This document shows positions 26,501-41,400 of a DNA stretch of 64,000 nt, one piece after another. Every line of letters starts with the position of its first letter. Positions within the stretch are counted from its first letter, which is position 1. The position numbers and the translations under genes are program-made. The notes below the pieces were generated by a model, which ran no database searches, was not told where the DNA came from, and was given only the letters and a program-made list of their open reading frames with translations. The stretch comes from Lates calcarifer. Taxonomy: Eukaryota > Chordata > Actinopteri > Centropomidae. Where the stretch lies: assembly GCF_001640805.2 (NCBI RefSeq), contig NC_066833.1, positions 7,210,814 to 7,274,813 on the forward strand, given 5' to 3'.

Positions 26501-26860
26501 GGGAGGGGGCATTTCCAGCTTCACTGTTATTCATGTGAAAATCTCCCACCTCAAGGGTGAGTGAAAGGAGAAAAGCTCACTGGCTGTTTGTCCAACCCTC
26601 TGTGCTCTCAATCAGGATCCTCAGCTGGCCACCTCAGTTCTTCAAAGTCAAACTTCATTTTAGCATACAAATGGCTTTTTTCACTGTGTGCGAGTTTCTG
26701 TGTATTAGTGTGTGTGTCTGTATATGGAGGGCAGTCTACTCTGTGTGATTTGTGTGTGGGTTGGTGCTTGGATGAGTTCTCATATGCGCACTGCCTGATG
26801 AGTCAGCTTGCTATTTCTACTCAATCCAAACTCCTAGACACATGGGAGCAGACACACACA

Positions 26861-26917
<57 letters not shown>

Positions 26918-29378
26918 ACATCAAGTAGGGAAACCATTACATTTAATAAGATGTGGTTGAAATATGCAAGATGAAAGTGGGAGAGAGACACAGAAGACCA
27001 GGAAGTGAGAAAAAAGCCAAGAGAAATACAGATAGAAAGACTGAAAAAGCTAAACAAGCAGCCAGAGAGAGACAGTGGGGCGAATGATAAGAGTGGGCTT
27101 CAAGGACACCAGAAAGGGAGGAAGGGGGTGAGGTAGAATGGGTCACGCTTAATCCACTTTCGATAGTCATCTTACCTCTTCAGCTTATTCACTCTTATTA
27201 CAATCTTTGAAATGCACTGCAGCCAAAGACAAACTGAGTTGCAGAGTATGACAGATGTCAACTTGTCTGTCACTGTGACACCTGAGCTTGTCTGGAAGTC
27301 AAAATGGGCTGATGGGTGACGTTGAGTTAGGAGATAAAGGGGTAAAAAGGAAGCCAGGTAAAAAAAAAAAAAAAGGGAAATATGCCTGTCATTTACCAGA
27401 GCCTGAGGGCTTAAAATTGGCTGTTTTGTCCAGCTAACAGTCCAAAATACCAAAATAATTAGTTTTCAGTGATTTATTTGACAAACTGCAAGGGTTTAAT
27501 TTAGGATAACAATTTCGTGCACTCCTAACAGGTAGGGACAGGCACATTCTCTCACAACAGAAGGGGTGAATATCAAGAGAAAGCCTATTTCCTCACCCAT
27601 CTGAGTTTTTCCCCAAGATGCTTTTCAGGACCTTCAGAGAAAAACTCCTGCAATCTCCTCCAGAAATTGATCAGGCTCACCATTATGCAGCACTTAAACT
27701 TGGTCCCAGGGTGATTAGTATTGCTTCATCTGAGCAGTACCAGATTAGAGTCAGATTAAAGACTTGTTGATTCAGGGCATGCAAACATGGGAAACTGAGC
27801 AACCCTATTTGCATACATAAATATCACACTTCAAGGTTAAAAGTTTATTTTAAGGTTTTGCTGGTTTTGCTCTAACTACTTTGTCATTCTCACTTTCTCT
27901 GCCTGTCTACCTGGCTGTTCACTGTTCAGACTATGTGAAAAAGATCCACCTGCCATCCTCCTCTTTGTCTGAACACACTCCACATTATTGTACTGTTGAC
28001 TGAATGAGCCTTTTCTCCCTGCATTATGTGTGGTCGTCACATTTACACACAGCCATACTTCCATTCACACTCTGATAACAGCTGAATTTACTCTGATGCT
28101 TTACAGCTGACAGCAGCTCATCTACAGCCACACATGCTGCTTTTCACTGTCACACAAATGCACATACACACAGTGAAAAATGGCTGTATTTACAGTACAG
28201 TGGTGAGTGTCATGGCGACAGGGAGAACGTGGGAAATGATTTATGAATAAGTTGTAACTTATCTGCTTTGTTATAAAATATCCAGCTGGTAATAGAATAA
28301 TGGATGGACTGTGGCTATGTAGTAGTTGCAATATAGAAATGCTTCACGTATGTGACTTTGTATGTTTGCAGTTGTTTAGACATGGAGTTAACATGCTGAC
28401 TCTTACAATGCAGCAACAACATATGTTGGTTTAACTGCTTGTACAGTTGTTGCAGACTGAAAAGTCAATTAAGAGTAAGTCCCTTTAATGTTTAGTTTTC
28501 CTCTGTTATTGATCCATATTGGCAAGTCTGGCGAGCCTTGCAAGTGTTTTTTCTGTTACACTGCTAAACCTTTTCAACAGCCAATGATTTGTAGCCTTTT
28601 AGTGATAGCTTGCAGACAAATGCTGCTCTTTGTAAACTAATATGTGTGTGTGTGTGTGTGTGTGTGCGCGCGCACACACACGTGTGTGTGTGTGTGTAGG
28701 CAAATGGCTGTGTGTGTTTGTCCCCTATTTGTGGTAATTATATTTGACCTGGCCAATTGGCACCACTGGCTAACAGCACCACTCTGTCCTCCATCCACCC
28801 CCTATCTCTCTATCTTACTCTGTTAGTGAAGTGATTTTTTTTTGGCTGCAGCAGCTCACTAGCTAAGCCACGATGTTGCATCCGGGCTTTTTTTCCTGTT
28901 TTCAATGAAGGAAGAAAGGTAGTCCACACTGCTTGGAACAAAAGCACTATGCTATGCAAAGGCAACTTTGAAAGCAAGTGTACTACTTTCGTTTTCTGGA
29001 TTTGTTTACTCATTTGTCAAAACTTGAGGTGTCAGACATGGAAAAGTTGTGTTACATGGGCTTTTCAAGTGAATGATTTTTTGTTTTTGCAACTGATGAT
29101 GAGGAGTAAAAGCAAAGAGCAGAGTGGGAGAAGAAGGAACATGGAAACAGAAATAACTACAAGAAGGCAAAGGAGGAAACGCTGAATAAATGATAAGGAT
29201 AATGTTGCAGAGGATGAAATGAAACAAATCAGGCTTTTTGTAGCAGCTCTATTCCTGCAGCAAAACCATTGTTCACACATCTGCTTACATAAACCTTACA
29301 TTTTATTACAAGAGGTACAATTGTCCTGGTGGTGATAGTTACACTTCTGCCCAGGGGGCTTTGGCTCTATTTGTGTGT

Positions 29379-29415
<37 letters not shown>

Positions 29416-32400
29416 TGTGTGTGATTAACAGTGACCTGGCACCACTCATGAGGTAGAGGCAGCTTAGCCTGCCAGCAACAGGAGTTTAAAACATCAGGAA
29501 ACCACTAAATGGCCATCGAGGAAAACCACTGACCATCAGCATCTCTGCTACAGTCTGTGTGTGCGTCTGGCTACTTGTTAAAACCAGCTTATAGTGTCAG
29601 TCCCTATAGGACCCCTATGCAGTGGTGTGAACTTCCCTGGTTCTCTCTGTGTGAGGGGAGCTTACCGGCCTGTCCTGTGCAAACCCGATTTACTGTTGGC
29701 TGTGGCGGCCAGCCTGTCAGAGCTCACTGCTTGGCCTCTAGAGCTCACTGCTGCTAAGCCTGTATGACCAATCAGAGGAACTCTTCACCAGCCAAGGACT
29801 GGGAGACAAAGAGTAAGATGGTGTTCACATAGTGGATGTATTTATTACTGCTCCAGAATGCTGTTACTTTTATTACAGGCTTTGTTCTGGCTGCAGCTCA
29901 ATGTAATCATTTTGCTCTCTGTCTCTTTCTCTCTCCATTTTTGTCTATATTGCTAACTCGCCCTCCTCTGTCTTTCAGCCTTGATTTGGTCTGGCACTAT
30001 GTCTTCCAGCTCACCATCTTTCAAATTCCCTGATGCTGAGAAAGTCAGACAACTCTGGTCCCTCTTTGGGGAGAAAGGTGTAAAATGAAATAATAATAAA
30101 AATAATAATAATAAATTAATTTATAATTAATAAAAACAAGCGAGTGGCTTTGATAGCCAGTTACATCATGGATCCAGCCAAATACCTGGATTTACTATGC
30201 TCAGAGCATAATGAATCTCTTATTGAACACAGTAATCTTTTCTGTAAAGAAAGAGAAATGATTAAGTTTAAAATTTTTAGCTGGCATTGATTGTTGCTGT
30301 CCTTGGTACATTAAGTTGGTGAGTAAGTTGATGACAGACCAAAATGAAACATTTGGCTGTTGTCTGGATAATGTGCAGGTATCTGTATTCAACCAAGGAA
30401 TTGTTTTTAAGGGAGGGAAATACTACTCTGTAATACAACTCCACAAAACTCCAATAATAAATAAAAGATGTATATTCAATAGATAAATTCAGATAGATAA
30501 ATTCAACAAGACCAAAAGAGTGGTGAGTCATATCTAGAGAAATAACCAAGATGTATCATGTTGCTTTCAGTCGCTAGAATCTCCAAGTTAAATTTTCATG
30601 AATATCATATTAATAATTGAAGCTGATCAATTAAGTTCTGAATCTTGAGCTTGCAAAATATAAAGTCTGCAAAGTAAGAAGGCTACACCTGTTGTTTGTG
30701 TCAGATACGTTTCAGATATGTCAAAATTTCAGATCTGCTGCACATCTTATTCTCAGGTTGGATTGTGTCTACCGACTGAATCTTTGGGTTTAGGCTCTTA
30801 AAACTGTTGCTAGTTACAAATGTTGAAGGATTACTTTATGAGATTTGATAAAGGATTGAAAAGGAAGGGTGGTATGGAGGTGTTGTGATTACTACTGTCA
30901 CCTTACAGTTTGCATGCTTTCCCTGTAACAACGCTTGTATCGCTGCAAGTTGATTAGTGACTCTAAACTGCTTATAGGTGTCAATGGGTATATGTTGCTA
31001 AGTGGCAGCTCTGTGATAGAATGGCTTGTACACCTCCCCTCGAGGACAACGGATAGGATAAGCCGGTATAGATAATGAATGGATGTATTTAAAAGGATTC
31101 AGATTTGATAAGTGGACTCAATACTGGATTTAGATAAATTCACAGGATTGATAAAATTCTATCAAACTCCAACCATAGTCAAGAAATGACAACAATTCAG
31201 TGCTGCTTTCAACTTTGCCTATTTTTCTCTATGTTTTCTTGTCTTGTGTTATCTCTGTCTACATTTATATTGTCCATCTCTGCACCAAGTTTCTTTTATC
31301 TCTTCCTCTCTTTGTTTCATCCACTTACAATCTTTCTGCCATCTATCACTTTCCCTTCTAATATGTTTATATTTTCTTCTCTGTCTTGTAACCTGTCTTT
31401 GCCTCCCCATTGTTACTGTGTGATGATGCAGCTCCTTCTTATTCACCAAGGGCTAAAATTGTACATGGAGGACAGCAGGCATTTTTTGGCAGACAGCCAT
31501 CTCACTTTTGTTTTTTTGGACCTGGGACCATCAGTCTTCAGCCTGGCTCCAACTGGGCCTAATTGGATGTATTAGCACTGAGTGCTAGCAGGAGTTCTCT
31601 GTGTTTCCGATTCATCATGAGCAGACTTTCTAAATGGCCAGCTCAGCCCAGCACAGTAGGTGCCAAGGACAGACTCTTTCCCTTTGAGAGAGGATGAGGA
31701 GCAAGAGCCTGTCAGAGGTGGTCTCCTGAGAACAGTTTACAAAAAAAAGACATAGCTTGCGTGGAGAGATGGAGAGAGGCAGGCATATGTAGACATATGT
31801 TTGACTTTGTCAGACCCTCCAAGATAGCCTTTGCTAACATATTCCCAAAGTGTCAGCTTTACAGCTAATTATGGCTGATTACAGTCCATAATTTATCAGT
31901 TCTGGTGATCATATTTGCAATTATACATTGACAGGCCTGCCATTGCGAGGTGAACTATTGTTTTTATGTCTAGTTGTTAAAGGGCCTGTAATAAAAAGAG
32001 ACACTGGTTTTTACAACATTCACAAACGACTTAAAATGTCAATTACACTCCCACAGTGAGAACTCGGCAGATTTATCTTCCGGTGTCAATCGTCCAGATA
32101 TATTGTTATATGGGCTGGTGGGTTTTGCTTCTCAGTCTGTTTAAAATTTAACAGGCCATGTTCCATGGCTTCTCTGTTTTGATATAGTGTGGCACCAGGC
32201 ACACATGCTGTTGAATTAAATATCAGCCAGTGCCCTGCAGACTTGTCAAAGTGATGCTCTCACACGTGGTGGCACACCCACAGTACAAAGACATGCCCTT
32301 ACAGTGTGCACAAATGGATGGGTATTCAGAATACACATTTGATTATATACACACTATGTCTCTCTCTCACACACACAGTCACATATAGTTTAGATGTCTC

Positions 32401-35400
32401 AGTGTATCTGCAGACTCAGCCACCTTCCAGCTGACATCCCATTACAGAAATGATCTGTCCCATCACACAGCCCTCTCCCACACAGTGCATCTAATGACTT
32501 TACAGTCTGTTTTAAAAACTGTGAGCGCAGACACGAAGCATCGAAGATTAGCGATGTTTATGCTTGCAGAAAGTCAAGTGAGACTAAATGCCTCACTATG
32601 CTCGCTTTTTCTTTCATAGTAATCTTGTTATGAAATGCTCTAGTGAAGAAATTATTGGACAAAATACTGAGACTGCAAACTGTGCTGTGTCCCAGATCCA
32701 TATTATACTAGAATAAAATGTAAATAAATAATAAATAAATATAGAATATACTATGTATGCTATATGTTAGATGCTGTTTTTGACATTAGTATACAAGAAA
32801 TCAATGTTGTTTACTGTCTTCCCCTAACAGACACTGATATAGTATGTATACATGTAAATCAAATTACAACTTTGGAAGTCAGCTGTATTACCACTAACTA
32901 ACTATGCATACTCAAAAGTTGTCATGTTGACAAGGGGATGGCCTTTCTCAAACTGTTGCACGCTATTGTCTAATAATAATAATGTCCTTATAGGCTGGAG
33001 CATTAAGATTTGCCTTAATTGTAACTCAGGGGACTTGGATAAAGCAGCTCCAAACATAAAGTACACAGAAGTATGTCTTCATTTTGGCCATACAGTGCAG
33101 TATAGTACAGATTTGGGACACCTTGTGTTTTAGGTGTGGGTATGTTCTTGTCAGCACACGTGTGTGCCTGCAGCTGTGTTGATATAGTTTTCTTCAAGCT
33201 TTAACCCCATCTTCACCCGTATTGTTATCAGTCTATCAGCTGATACATTTTTTTCTGGTCTTAACAGCTTAAAGCATTAGCGGCTCAGTTGAGCCATAGT
33301 AATCTTTCTTCATATTTTAAGCAGCATTTTTCTCTAACTTAATGCAAACAGGGTGAATCCAGGACTAAATAGGTGTTTCCTTTCAGGCAGAAGCCTCTCA
33401 GTCTGCCTCGCAGCACACTTTACCCAGAGCTAATTAGGCCTCAAATCTCTCCCATCTATCCCTTTCATATAACATTATTTATTCCATCCTTGAAATAAGC
33501 ACTTATTAATTGTTCCGCCTAGCTGATCTGGTATTGGGATTCTTCAGCCACGATGATGATGTAAAGCCACACACTAAAGCTATCAAGGATACAATATGGT
33601 TGACCTTGAGCCAAAATGGCAGCACGCTCCTCCCTCCGCCCTTTCAAATGGACTATTAGGTTCACTGAACTGTGAATTTGTGGCCAACCTCATTATGATT
33701 ATTGTCTCATCTGTATTGGAGATTGCATCCAGTGTAATAGTGTCACTTAATTGAAATGACACACAAGAAGGTTAGAAACAAATGTATCATGCTCATGGAG
33801 GAAGTTGTCCTCTTCCAGTTGTGCCACAGATCACCAAAGAACATGGACTTTTTCTTTCTCATTTCCCTTCCTGTGCTCACTCACTCTTCATCTGTGGGGT
33901 CACCTCTGATGTGCTGGCTAAGCAGTAATGTCTTTATTGGATCTAAGCCGACTTCGGGTTCACCATGGAGCCCCAGAACTGGCACAGAGAGCTGTATCAA
34001 CACTTGGAGATTCCTTAGCCTCCAGGCTAAAACACTGCAGGGCTCTTCAAATAAACCATGAAAGTCTGTGCCAGCAAAGAAAAAACACAGCAACAACAAG
34101 AATCACTCCTTTCAGCTCAATGGATAGAGAGGAGGAAGGGAAGTTGCAACGCTGTGAAGGTGTCAAAACGGAGAGGGAGTAGGATGAAAGAGAGGGAGGA
34201 TAGATAGAGAAGAGAGACAAAAGGAGGATATGAAGGAGAGGAATGAAGGGAAGCAGAAAGTGAAGGAGCATCTTTGAGAGGAGAGAGGAGTTATTCAGAT
34301 GCCTTTTATTCTGTGTTCTTGAGACATCCAGATCAGCTCTGGTGCCTTAGCCTCATTAACAGCTTTAGATTTAATTAGCCATCATTAAACCTCTGTTTTA
34401 CTGGATGAGCTTACAAATATTTAATCACTGTTTGGGTGATGTACCATGTATAGTGTGTGAGAGCTGAGGGAGAAACGATGTACCAGAAAGTCTGAATTTT
34501 GTCATCTATCAGAGTTATTTATAATGTATGAATAGTGGGTCTGAAGCCAGTATGTATTGATATAACTTAATCACAGTGGTCCCCTGTGTTTAAACACACA
34601 ACGTTACACACTGTCTTTATTTTATCACCTTATTTTCTTTGTTTGTTTGTTCCCCTACATTCTCCAACCCACTTTCCCAGTTTCATTATTTTGATTCTTA
34701 ATTATTATTATTCTATTATAATTTATATTTATTTAACAATAAACTTGTCTTCATTGCAGTGGCAGTCCTTTGACTTTTTCTAGGGATAATTTAGTGAATT
34801 CAGTGTCTAAAATCTCTCTAAGGTGTAAAGAAATCTAGTTTGTGGTTGTCCAGGTATTACATTCTATAAGAGCATAGTTACATACCTAACCCTTGCATCA
34901 AGTTGTACTTGTGGTCTGCAATAGAATGCACTTTATTGCGTATTATATATGTGAAAGTAGATATATGAAAATGTGCTAGCCTGCTGCATCTCTGTGTGGT
35001 GCACTAAGTGTTCTGCAAAGGACAGGACAGCTCTTCAGAGCATGATCAACACTGCCCAGAAGATCATCGGCTCCCCACTGCCTTCACTGAAGGACATTTT
35101 CAGCTCCCACTGCTTTCACAGAGCAACAACATCCGCAAAGACTCATCCCATCTCAGACCTTGTGCCTGGTTACCCCCTGGCAAGCACAACAGGGCCATAA
35201 AATCCCACACCTGCAGACTTAGGAACAGTTTCTACCCCAAGCCATCTGTGAACTGAACTCTGTCAAGCCCATACCAATCTATAACCATTCTATTTGCCAG
35301 GAACCCTCACACTGATCAGTGGATGTAATGTGGCATAATGACTCTGCAAATATTCTATGTTGTGGTGCAGTATCTCTACAGGTGCAATATTACCCTGTGC

Positions 35401-38400
35401 AATACTATTATTCCAAGGCAATATGAGTATTTTATATATTCAATTACCATCAGCTCATGTTCGTTCATGCTCATTTAAGTTCTTTAAAAACGCTATGCTA
35501 TACATCTGTGCTGAATCTGTTTATACTGAATTTTTATATTCAAGTTTTTTTTGTTGTTGTTTTTTAATGTTGTATCACTCAGGAATTTTAATGTAAATTT
35601 CATTGTGCTATTGTGTAATGACAATAAAGGAATTCAATTTTTAGCTGAGGGTGGCATGGGTATAAAGTTACTCTTTAAATGTGTTTGTTTATTTTGTTTT
35701 TAATTTAAGTTTTTGCTATTTTGGGTGTCTGTGTTTCATCTGTCGAGGGAACTCAGATGTAAAATAGACTTTTTGTCTATCTCTGGCACATCTACTGTAA
35801 TGTTTATTTATGTGCACTGCCTTTGTTCAACAATTAAACCACTCACTTTGCTGACAACACACTCTTCCTCCCTCCTCCTCTCTCCTGTCCCCTGCAGGCT
35901 GTGCTTGGAGGCGAGGGACCCCTACTGCGGCTGGGACTTCAGGCAGCGCAGATGCACCACACTGGAGGACAGCTCCAACATGAGTCAGTGGAAGCAGAAC
36001 ATCACTGTTTGTCCGGTAAGAATGAAGGCACTGCAGCATTTTCTGTGAGAATGGCTAACACTGCACCACATCTGTCCTCATGGGGCTGACTGAGACTAAG
36101 ATGCTGTCTTGATGTCATCTCTCACGGCACAGCAATTGGTTCATCCATGACTAATGACTTCTCAGTGTGTGTTGTATTAGACAGGACTGGATATAGACTG
36201 GGGAGGGATGAGTTGAACTGAACAGAAATGAATTAGATTAGATGAATTAGATGAAATGGACTGAATTTGACTGAAGTGAAGGGAACTGCAGTAAATCTAT
36301 TCCCCTATTATCCCCTGAAAACTCTCTCTCTACATCTTAGAAGAAAAGGTCCTGTCTGCCCTAAGTCCTGCACTCTAAAACTACTTCTACTATGCACTTA
36401 GGGCAGTCCCTGGCACACGTTGGATGGTTGAATAACCCAGACTGACATCTGCTCACTCAATGAATGATGTTTGTTTTCCAGTTGCAGAACCAGACCACCA
36501 ATGGTGGCTTTGGACCCTGGGCGCCATGGCAACCCTGCAACAATGATGATGGTGTGGATGGTGTGAGCTCCTGTTTGTGCCGCTCCAGGTCTTGTGACAG
36601 CCCTGCCCCTCGATGTGGAGGCAAAAATTGCCAGGGCCCCACCATCGAAGTTGCCAACTGCTCAAGGTAGGGACAGACAAAAGATTTTTTACATTGATTA
36701 TGATCGTCATCATCACTTAATAATACATTTTTGGCATGTTTAACTCAAATATTTATTATTATAAAGGTTTAAATTACTAGGACCACATGTCCAATCACAG
36801 GCCTATAGTATTGAGAAATAATAAATTAATGACTAGAGTATAACAGATTATCTATTATATTGCTAGTTGGAAAGGTGTTTTCAATCAATTGAAAAAAGAT
36901 TTTAAAAATCACTGTGTTTGCTAACAAGGAGGAAAGACTCAATGCTATTCCCTAGCTTTGCTGCAGAAGTATAAGATGTGAAGACCAAGTTAGAAATCTT
37001 GGGTGTTAATTGACCCAGCTCTTACGTCAAGGCAACATCTAAATCTGCCTTTTATTGTGTAAAACCAAAATCAAGAACTAAAAGGATTCAGACAAGAATT
37101 AGATAAACGCATTCGTGCCTTTATCCCCAGCAGTGTGAATGATTGCAACAGCCTCTTGTCCTGTATTCCTAAAATGAAATTTAGAAAACTGTAGCACATT
37201 CAGAAGTACCAGAGTTCTAACAAAAGCTAGGAGAACAGAACACATTAAATTTTGTTCTTAAATCTTTACACTGGCTCCCACTTCATCACAGAGTAGATTC
37301 TAAGATTTTGTGGTCAGTTTATAAATTAACAGCCTCTGGGCAAAATATGTTTCTGATATACTTGAGGAATATAAACCAATAAGTCCCTTAGATCTTTAGG
37401 AAGTAGTCAGACTCTAGGACCTTGAATAAGAACCAAAACATGGTTGCTTTTAGCTACTATGCAGATTTATTTATGTCTGCACTGCACTTTTCCTTGGTAA
37501 TTTTGAGCATCTGATTAAATGTATTTAAACTTTTTCTCTGTACTTTAATATAATTTTATTCTGCTTTAAATTAATACAATTTTCTCTTTATTGTGTTTTA
37601 ACTTTTGCACTAATGCATATTTGCCATATGTAGGGCAATTCCCCATGTTTGAAAGGTACTCATCAAATGTACAAATATGCTTTGCCTAAAACTAAACTGA
37701 TGCTGTGGATTTGTAATATTAGCTCAAAATAAATTTATGATAGTATATATACTGATAAACAATTAGAATATATCATAAATAAAAAGATGGTACAAGTTGT
37801 GTGATCTTATAATGTATTTTGGCCCAGTACACTTCCCATTTTCAAGTTGAAATCCTTACAAGGCTGTGATTCAGTACATAATACTTCATTTTGCAAATTA
37901 GTCTGGTCCAGGATCAGGTGAACGCCAACATATTTTCTTAAACTCTGCTATTGTAGTAGCAATGATCTAACTGATTTTGAAGCATCCCCCTCAGACTACT
38001 ATTTACACTCTGACCGAACATGAGATAGATCATGAATATAAGGAATCTTATTAGAAAATGTCGGTGACATCCAGGTTCTCCTTGTGACACCTCTCACCAC
38101 CTCTGTCTGCAGGGGAACTGGCTAATCAGTGTTACAGAGAGCAAAGCCAAGACAGAGAGATTAGGCACTTTCATCCCACTGGATAGCTGTGCCAGATTTA
38201 GTCCTTGGTGTTGAAATTGAATTGTGCTTTTGCAGAAAATGGCAATTAAATCATGAGGAGTGCTACACAGGAACAAAGCACTTAAGCAAATTGAATGAAT
38301 GTTTCCCAGTCACAATGTGTTCCCTGTGTGTGTTTGCATTTCTGTTTCCAGAAGCTCAGAATCAGACCAAATAATTAGACAAAACTAAAAAGCATTTTTC

Positions 38401-41400
38401 CCCCTTGAACATTAGAGAACACCCTGTGAAAGAATAATACTAAAAGCACTGGTGGATAATTATGCAGATTTTTTAAACCATTGTGAAACAGGTTGTTAAT
38501 ACCTTTCCATATGGCTGTTGCCATAGAAATGGAGGCTGGACACCCTGGTCGTCATGGGGACAGTGCAGCACAACCTGCGGTACAGGCTTCGAGCTGCGGC
38601 AGCGTTCTTGTAACAACCCTTCACCCCGACATGGTGGCCGTGTGTGTGTGGGGCTAAGCAGGGATGAGAGGTGAGAATAACTCTTATGACAGTGATAATA
38701 CAATGCAATGATAATAATGCATCTTTCCAGCTGAATAACAATATCATCTTATAATGTCCTCTCCTAAACGACAGCACCTGTGTAAAAGTATCAAACTGGT
38801 GAAAATGAAAAATGTAACAGTCATATTATCACTGCTATGTTGTGATGCAATAGAGATTATATTTATTCTGTCTCAACCATATTACTCAGTAGATACCAGA
38901 ACTGTTTTAGGTCTTTTGGAACAAGTGAAAGGAAGTCTCAAGTTTAATAAAAACAACAAAGTAGAGCCAAAATTAGTCTTTCAAATGTTTTCCCATCTGT
39001 CACCACTATCAGCAGCTGTTATAAAAATGATTCATATGACTATTTTCTGATCTGCCACTCCCCGCCTGCTCTCATCCATGGCCATCTCCACAGGTTCTGC
39101 AATGAAGGGGTGTCCTGTCCTCAGCCTATCTTTTGGTCTCCATGGGGCTCCTGGACCAAGTGCAGCACTGAGTGCGGGGGAGGCGTTCACTCCAGGGTCC
39201 GCACTTGTGAGAATGGCAACAGCTGCCCAGGATGTGCACTGGTAGGAAACATGCACACACAGATTTACAAACAAAGACACAAAGGAACATCTGGCCAGTA
39301 TCAGCAGAATCAGTTTTTCTGCCTCTTTGACAGAGCTTGTCTACCAAATGCATCCATTCCCTCTTAAAAACAGACCTTTGTTAGTTTAAGGACAAATTAA
39401 AACATTTTTTGAACAGGGACCTGCTGTTGCTGTACCTTCGCCTGAAAATGTTAATTCCTTGTGTGTTGGAGGCATGATACTCTAATGAAGTGAGGCCAAA
39501 ATCATTATAGAGGTGAGCAGGTGATGATGACAGCAGAGATACATACACACACATTTTTGATTTTCTGCCCTAACCTTGAATGGCTCAGTTGGAGTAAGTA
39601 CAGTGACAGCATGTCCACATTTAGCTTTTTGTTTACAAAAATGTCTGTTAAATGTCAATGAAATCCTTGGCATCAAAACAAAATGTTACATTTCCTTTTT
39701 TATGTGAAAAATGCTGGATATTTTTGCCCCTGTGTGATGATTGACAATCCCTGGGGACAATCTGGAGCTGAATAAGAGGGAACATTTTAATTTCAATACC
39801 AGTATTTCAGTATTTCCCTCCACATAGTGCATACAGTTGCAATTTTGATGGAAACAGGACAGAAGATAACTCTTGTTTGATATTTTTATCATTAGAGACT
39901 GGGATAAAACTGATCGCATTTGAAGACTGGTATAAAAGTATTTCAAGACATAATGGACAGATTTCTTTGAAATTTGTTTACAGTTATTCAAGGATGATCC
40001 TAGTAACCTCTGGATTTCCCTCTGCTGCTATGATAAGGCCAAAATTTCCATTTGTACACAAGGAATATCAAACTCTAGAGGACAGATTGCCAGAGGACAA
40101 ACCCTTCAGATTTTTATAACCCCCTGAGTTTTCTCAAGTGCCACCTTTAGGACAGCATTGCTAGTTAGTGATATAATAAATATCAATAAAATCAAACATC
40201 AAAGACTGTTGTCTTTGCACTTTGCAGCTTCTAGATATTACTACACTTGTTTTGAATTATGAATAAAACATTTTCATTCAGGAATACAAAGCCTGTAACC
40301 TGGAGGCATGTCCAGAAGTGAAGAGAAACACACCATGGACACCCTGGTTGCCTGTCAACGTAACTCAAGGCGGAGCTCGTCAGGAGCAGAGGATGCGCTA
40401 CATGTGCCGAGCACACCTGTCTGATCCCCACGAGCTGCAGATTGGACGCAGGAAGGTGGAGACACGCTTCTGTCCCAACGATGGTACAGCAGCCTGTGAG
40501 ACAGATAGTAAGTTAACCAGCTGACAGATATAGTGATGTGGTGAGGTCTACTGATGTCAGTAAATGATTGGTCCCTCCTCATAGATCCCTCAAAGGGCCC
40601 CCAACACACAAGCTTTGGTGGTCAAGTTTTCCTTCAGCAGATTTACAGAGCCCATGTTGCATGGTATGCAATATGCGAGGGATTTATTTTTTTAGTAGAA
40701 TTTTGCAATGAGGAATTTTAATAGTTACTTCACACAGAGGCTTTGATCCCTTTGGACCCGGGGCCTGTTCAGTAATCTGTCCACAGATAACATGCAGATC
40801 TACCTCTTGGCGATTTGTTCCACTGTATATGCCACTGCATTTACTCACCACGCTCCCTTCCTTTTGAATAGGCTCCCACTGTGAGTTTGGGAGATGGCCT
40901 TTATTGAAAGTAGGATCAGAATCCATCTCTTTTATTCTGTGCTGTGATCCCTCCTAGTCACTGGCTGGATAACCTTCAGAAAACTTCTACCTGATAACTA
41001 TTAACCTTCACTTGTTTACCTTAACTGAACTTACTTTAATTGTCTGTGTTATCACCATTAATTATTTATGATTGTGTGTGTGTGTGTGTTTGTGTAGGCA
41101 TAATGTGTGTCTGATATTTTTATTTATTCTGTAACCTGAGCGGAGACTCCTTGGGGTGATGCTGCACTATAAATAAGCTTAACGTTAAAGGGAAGAAGTC
41201 ACTTGATGACAGCTGGTTCAGCTTCAGTGCTTCAATTTCCACCTTAGGGACACAGCTGCCTGAATTAATATATATGGGAATAAATAATAATTCTAATAAT
41301 TCTGTGTGGATTTTTCTCTTAACTATAATTAATCAAGTTTTAAGTGGGAATCGATAGAAGAAAATGTGCAGAGAATCCATGTATGGGAAGGCTAAAATTC

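Larger units (their letters stand above)
25207..35897 (+). other. Intron, 10.7 kb
   Basis: No coding exon found. Contents: a minus-strand LINE fragment (25645-26040), CA/GT microsatellites (26851-26920, 28641-28698, 29372-29423), a degenerate fish repeat (30945-31085), candidate conserved noncoding stretches (31790-32250, 33330-33600), purine-rich DNA (34120-34280) and a plus-strand LINE 3' end (34970-35642). Confidence 0.85.

Noticed and set aside
26561..27057. Open frames with HTHTHT or VCVCVC runs
   Set aside because: Translations of the CA microsatellite at 26851-26920.
31186..31575. 129-codon plus-strand open frame rich in Leu/Ser/Phe
   Set aside because: Pyrimidine-rich intron sequence; pseudo-hydrophobic, no family match.
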